The notes under the pieces were generated by a model. That model saw nothing but the letters and a program-made list of their open reading frames with translations. It made no database searches and was not told the DNA's origin. Below, one piece after another: positions 59,804 to 64,000 of a DNA stretch of 64,000 nucleotides. Source of the stretch: Enoplosus armatus (lineage: Eukaryota > Chordata > Actinopteri > Centrarchiformes > Enoplosidae); assembly GCF_043641665.1 (NCBI RefSeq), contig NC_092198.1, positions 5,578,501 to 5,642,500 of the forward strand, in the 5' to 3' direction. The translations under genes were made by a program, and so were the position numbers. Positions within the stretch are counted from its first letter, which is position 1. Every line of letters begins with the position of its first letter.

Positions 59804-60522
59804 GCAGAAATCGGGGTCTTGGGCGGATGGATGGAGGAGTATGATGATGTACCGGTGTATCGGCTGTTGGCGGGAAGACAGGAGGGAACCAGGGGGAGTT
59901 GAGACTCTGAGTGGGGGAGCCATCTCTTCATGGGGGATGTGAAGAAGAAGAGTCAAGAAGAAAAGAACAGATGAGGTGTGCTTAAATACTGTGTGGAAAT
60001 AGGTTGTGTTCTTTGTTCCTGACCCTGGTTATAAAACTTAGATGACAAGATTGATGCGTATCTCAAACTATTGCTGGACGCTAATGGTTTCATTCTTCGT
60101 GGCACAATTTGTGATATGATGACTTCTTAAAAGTCCTGATTGAGTTAAAGAATAGGTGGTTAATGTGAGGGTTATATGTGGGGCAGAAAGGTTTAATTAC
60201 ACTTCTGAATGAGTGGTGGACTCCTCAGCCCTCAGGGAACACAAACTGCATCGTTTTCCAAGGGCATGTTAACTGTTCTTCTCTATCTGTTGAGTATCAC
60301 ACTGCTGTTTCCCATTGTTCAGTATTTCTTTTTAACCTGTGTAATATTGCATCAAGTTGGAGTCTGGCTTTTTCATCGTTTTCCATAAAGTGCCTCAGGC
60401 AGGTTTTACTGAAAGGGACAAGTGTCTTCTGTTCAACGGATCCCTGTTTAAATAATAATTACCTCTGTTTTCCAGGGAAGCTTCTGTTTAGGTTAGAGCT
60501 TCTCTGTGTATAAAGGGAATCA

Positions 60523-60563
<41 letters not shown>

Positions 60564-63500
60564 GCACTGTAGAACATGGAGAGCTAGTTACATAACGACA
60601 GAGAGGGGGTTGGCAGAGCAAAGCAGACAGAGCATCTTATCAATGGGGGACGACAGCAAGATTTTTAAGTTTGGAGACCGCAAACAACTCACACAGCTCA
60701 CTCACGCTCTCTCATCTTTTTGTAATGCTCATAAAGCCTCACCTGCCAAAAAAGAAAAGACATAAAGTGACTGACTTGGTGCAGTAAGGTCAGAATTTAA
60801 AAGGCTTTGACTTGCATCGCTGTGGTTTTGATTAGAATCGGAGGGTTGGTGCATTTAAAGCCCCCACACACCCCCACAGGTGTTGTTATTTTCTTTTTAA
60901 CGAATTAGACTTCTCCACAGGACTGTGTAGACGTGTACAGACGATGCTGGACTGAGATCTTCCTCACTCCCCTGTTAGTTTTGTTGCACTTTAAATGTGA
61001 CAGACGTCTAATGAGAAGCCCTGAAAACACCTGTGTGGGCGTGCAGTGATGCTGATGTTTGGACGTGTCGGAAAAGCACAAGTATCACTAATAACCTCAT
61101 AACCTCATTCTGCATTCATAGGACTATGAAGCCCCAGTGTTCACTGTTAAATAAATTATAATAAAGTTATATAAGTTATAAATTATGAAATAAATAACCA
61201 CATCAATAAATTGTGTAAAATATATAAATAAAACATGTGTCAAATAATTTCAGAAATTGAAACTGAACTCATTCTTATTTTCATAGAAACAACTTTTGTA
61301 GTTTTTTTATTTCATAAAATGCATTTTTATTTCTAAACAATTTTTTCCCCGCTTTTATTTCATGTCAGTGATGTTGTCACCGCCCTCTCACTTTTCAGCC
61401 AATCATATGCCCCCCTGCAACTGCTACCGCATTTAGCCAGTTAGCTAGAGTAGGAAAGTAATTCCAAATCAACCAACTGCTGCTTTAATGATATTAAAAT
61501 GATTAAAACTCAGTTATTATTACAACAGTTAAGTTTGTATACTTTCTTCAAATGTTTCACTATTCATTTATGCATATGTTTATTTATTTAATATTGAACA
61601 CTTTGGGATTCCATATAGGAGTGCCATCTCCAAGACCCTAATATTATATGGTTTACTCGGTCAACTTAATGAATGTTAGCCGTCATTAATTAGTTACACC
61701 CAATTTGACACGTTTTATGTCTTACAAGAAATGTCATTTGACGCTGCTTTCAGCAAATTGTATTTGTTTTTTGACTAACTTTGCGGTTGTGCAGCAAACA
61801 AAGCTCTAATAAACACACTGCATGCTACCTGCCAGAAACCTGACTTCTTCAAATAAATGCTAATGCTGCTCTGTATTTGCTGGATGTATAAATAAGCAAC
61901 TATTTGCTAACACACGTTGGTCATATCAACTTTATATGTCATTTTCCCCCAAGTTGCAAAAAAAAAAAAAATCATTTTATACGGGTTTATAAGGCTTACT
62001 AGTAGAGTACATCACATCGACCATCTATTGCATTTGAGTTTGGCCCCATTACTCAGCTGGTGTAATGCTGTGAGACAAATCTGTACAAGCTGGACACAGA
62101 CTGTTCCTGAGCCGATGAAACCCTCCTGATAGAGGCTGACATACACACCATTTAAATGGATATGAGCACACAAAGGGAGGAACATGCTGAAAAAAATCAC
62201 ATAAATCTAAATGCTAATGCGGGAGGAGGCTGGGGAGGTGGAAGGATTAAAAAAATGGACCGCATACGGAACATTTGACTGTATAACTATTTCCGTGCCA
62301 AACTCCAGGCTCCATACAATCACACACTCCTGCATTTGTCTGTCTTGACTTAATGATACAACAGTACAGATAGATATTGTTTGTGCCTGTATTTACATGT
62401 GTGGGCATTTCTGTGAGCAATGAGCAACAAAAGTGCACACACGTGTACTTCTCTCGCTGGTTAGGATGGATGGAGATGGTTCACTGAGCGATTCCTCCTC
62501 CATCTCCATCCTCCCTCTTCTGCCATCCATCCATTCATCATTCATCACTCCTTTCATCGCTCCCTCTGCAAAAGCCGCATTTATGTAAGAGATACTGTAG
62601 AGCCCAAACACTAAAAGCCAAATGGAGTGAAGTGGGTCTACATTAGGGCCTCTGCTATGAGAGGACTTTAAATGGCAACACTGCTCACTTGGAATTAATG
62701 GAGTTAGTTACAAAGACGAGAGGGAGGATTTATGTTCAATGGGAAGACTGCAGTGTGCTCACAGCTTCCTTTTTCCACCATCAGGCATCAGACCAAAGTT
62801 ACTGGCTCACATCGCTTCCAACATAATAGTAAGTGGTCACAATCCTTTGAATTTGCACACCTTTACTTTTGGTCAGAAATCTCGTGAGGAACACAACAGT
62901 TTTAGGCACATAAAGGCATATTTTCCTGTTGAACCACTGACTGTGTGACTGTCACTGTGTTTTTCAGTCACTCTGTGTGTATTTGGTATGTTTAAATCTT
63001 GAGATTCAATACCGTGGGAATGAGCTATCGACATGAAATCAAGTGCAGCACTGTGGTAGCGTTGGCCAAAAATGAACGAGTAGTTCTGTCTCTCTCGTTT
63101 TTTCTCCATATGCTGCTTCATATACAATACATATACATCTTGTGTTAAGGAGAAGATCTTATATTTCATCTTGTATAGATTTTCCTCACTGCAGGCCTAA
63201 TTGCCTGCTCTGGGACTCGGGAAGCATAAGCCATTTTTCCTTTTGGACAACCATGTGAGACTGGGAGGATAATTTGCAATCATCTCTTTTGTTTTATACT
63301 CCCTTAACCGATAAATCAAAAATTCATTATGCAAATTAAATTAAGTGCACTGTGTTATTGTCCTCATCTTTCATAGCAGGGAGAAGGCAGCATGACTGAA
63401 GGCTCTAAATTAAATACTGCCTCTCTGGAAACAGTTTGTACTGAGGTTGGAGACAATCGTTTCATGAAAGAGAGGCAAAATTCAGCTGTTTTGAAACACA

Positions 63501-64000
63501 ATGCTACGGAGCGGGCCCTTTAATCACATAACTATGCATGTGTAGCCTGAACACAGGCTGGTGTATGTCAGTGAGTGATATATTTTCCTCTCTGATTGAT
63601 CAAACCTTTTAAGTTAATTTGCCTACACAGGAAAAAGGTGCTCAATCGTCATAAGTCAGGTAGCCACAGTCAATTTCAATTGTCTAGATCTGCATTTAAA
63701 GCCATAACTCAACCTTGACATGACCGGGGATTACTGCCATTAACTCATGTGACAGATGTATGAGAGTGTATGCTGTGTACCCGCGCTGTCATGGTATAAA
63801 TGTGTGTAGGGAAACCAGCCTCAGTAAGTATACATTCTCCATTTACACAATCGCACACAAAAGACACACACGCGGCCATACACACAGCTTCATCCTCCAG
63901 GACAACCTGTTCTGGTGAATTTGCAGCTCTATTTATTTCAGTGCAGCTGGCTGAGGGCCCGGCTTCCAGGGCCACCGGGACCTGCACGCGGCCATGCGAA
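59804..64000. other. intergenic, no certain gene
   Basis: Contains the CA repeat at 60528-60559, a decayed MITE end (GGAAAAGCACAAGTATCACT, 61070-61089), AT-rich sequence about 61130-61340 and an octamer-bearing unrepetitive stretch at 63290-63560. The last 61 bases follow an acceptor-like site and could begin an exon, but too little is visible. Confidence 0.4.
60528..60559. repeat. (CA)n microsatellite
   Basis: A CA run of about 16 units in the intergenic region. Similar shorter tracts lie at 36228-36252, 52060-52088 and, as GT, 56550-56580. Confidence 0.9.

Noticed and set aside
59590..59956. Two overlapping minus-strand open frames rich in Pro and Ser
   Set aside because: They read the complement of the GGGATGA minisatellite and its purine-rich flanks.
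1..64000. Bacterial-type systems, CRISPR arrays, tRNA or rRNA genes
   Set aside because: Composition, spliced genes and repeats are those of a vertebrate. I saw no regularly spaced repeat-spacer pattern or cloverleaf gene, though a covariance-model scan was not possible.

Overview
The window looks like nuclear DNA of a ray-finned fish, most likely a percomorph teleost. Evidence: two vertebrate multi-exon genes with short fish-type introns (94 to 400 bp in fbxo16), many CA/GT microsatellites, and several short palindromic repeat families that I recognise as common in percomorph genomes. There are no bacterial operons, CRISPR arrays or tRNA/rRNA genes that I could find.

Layout. (1) Positions 1-2857, plus strand: the 3' five-sixths of fbxo16, an F-box substrate adaptor of SCF ubiquitin ligases. 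Its 5' end lies outside the window. (2) About 2858-4540: fbxo16 3'UTR and a short gap with a MITE. (3) About 4540-35300, minus strand: cyria (FAM49A), which encodes CYRI-A, a RAC1-binding brake on the Scar/WAVE complex. Nine shared coding exons lie between 7034 and 9966. Two alternative first coding exons lie at 11708-11787 and 12122-12201. A candidate untranslated exon lies at 18491-18546. A probable promoter and untranslated first exon lie near 35160-35370. The gene therefore has a roughly 23 kb first intron filled with repeats. The two genes are tail to tail. (4) About 35400-64000: no protein-coding exon I can defend. It holds decayed MITEs, minisatellites, poly-G/C and polypyrimidine tracts, and some unrepetitive homeobox-motif-rich stretches that may be cis-regulatory. 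This matches the gene-poor interval that I recall upstream of mammalian CYRIA.

The most interesting signal is in cyria. Its start exon exists twice, both copies exactly 80 nt long with the same splice phase. One encodes the N-terminus typical of mammalian CYRIA, the other that typical of mammalian CYRIB. Including both exons would shift the frame and create an early stop, so they should be mutually exclusive. A 41-nt uninterrupted pyrimidine tract precedes the CYRIB-like exon.

Limits: exon boundaries were read by eye from splice sites and recalled family sequences. UTR ends, repeat family names and possible conserved noncoding elements are inferences. I saw no unknown multi-gene system here.
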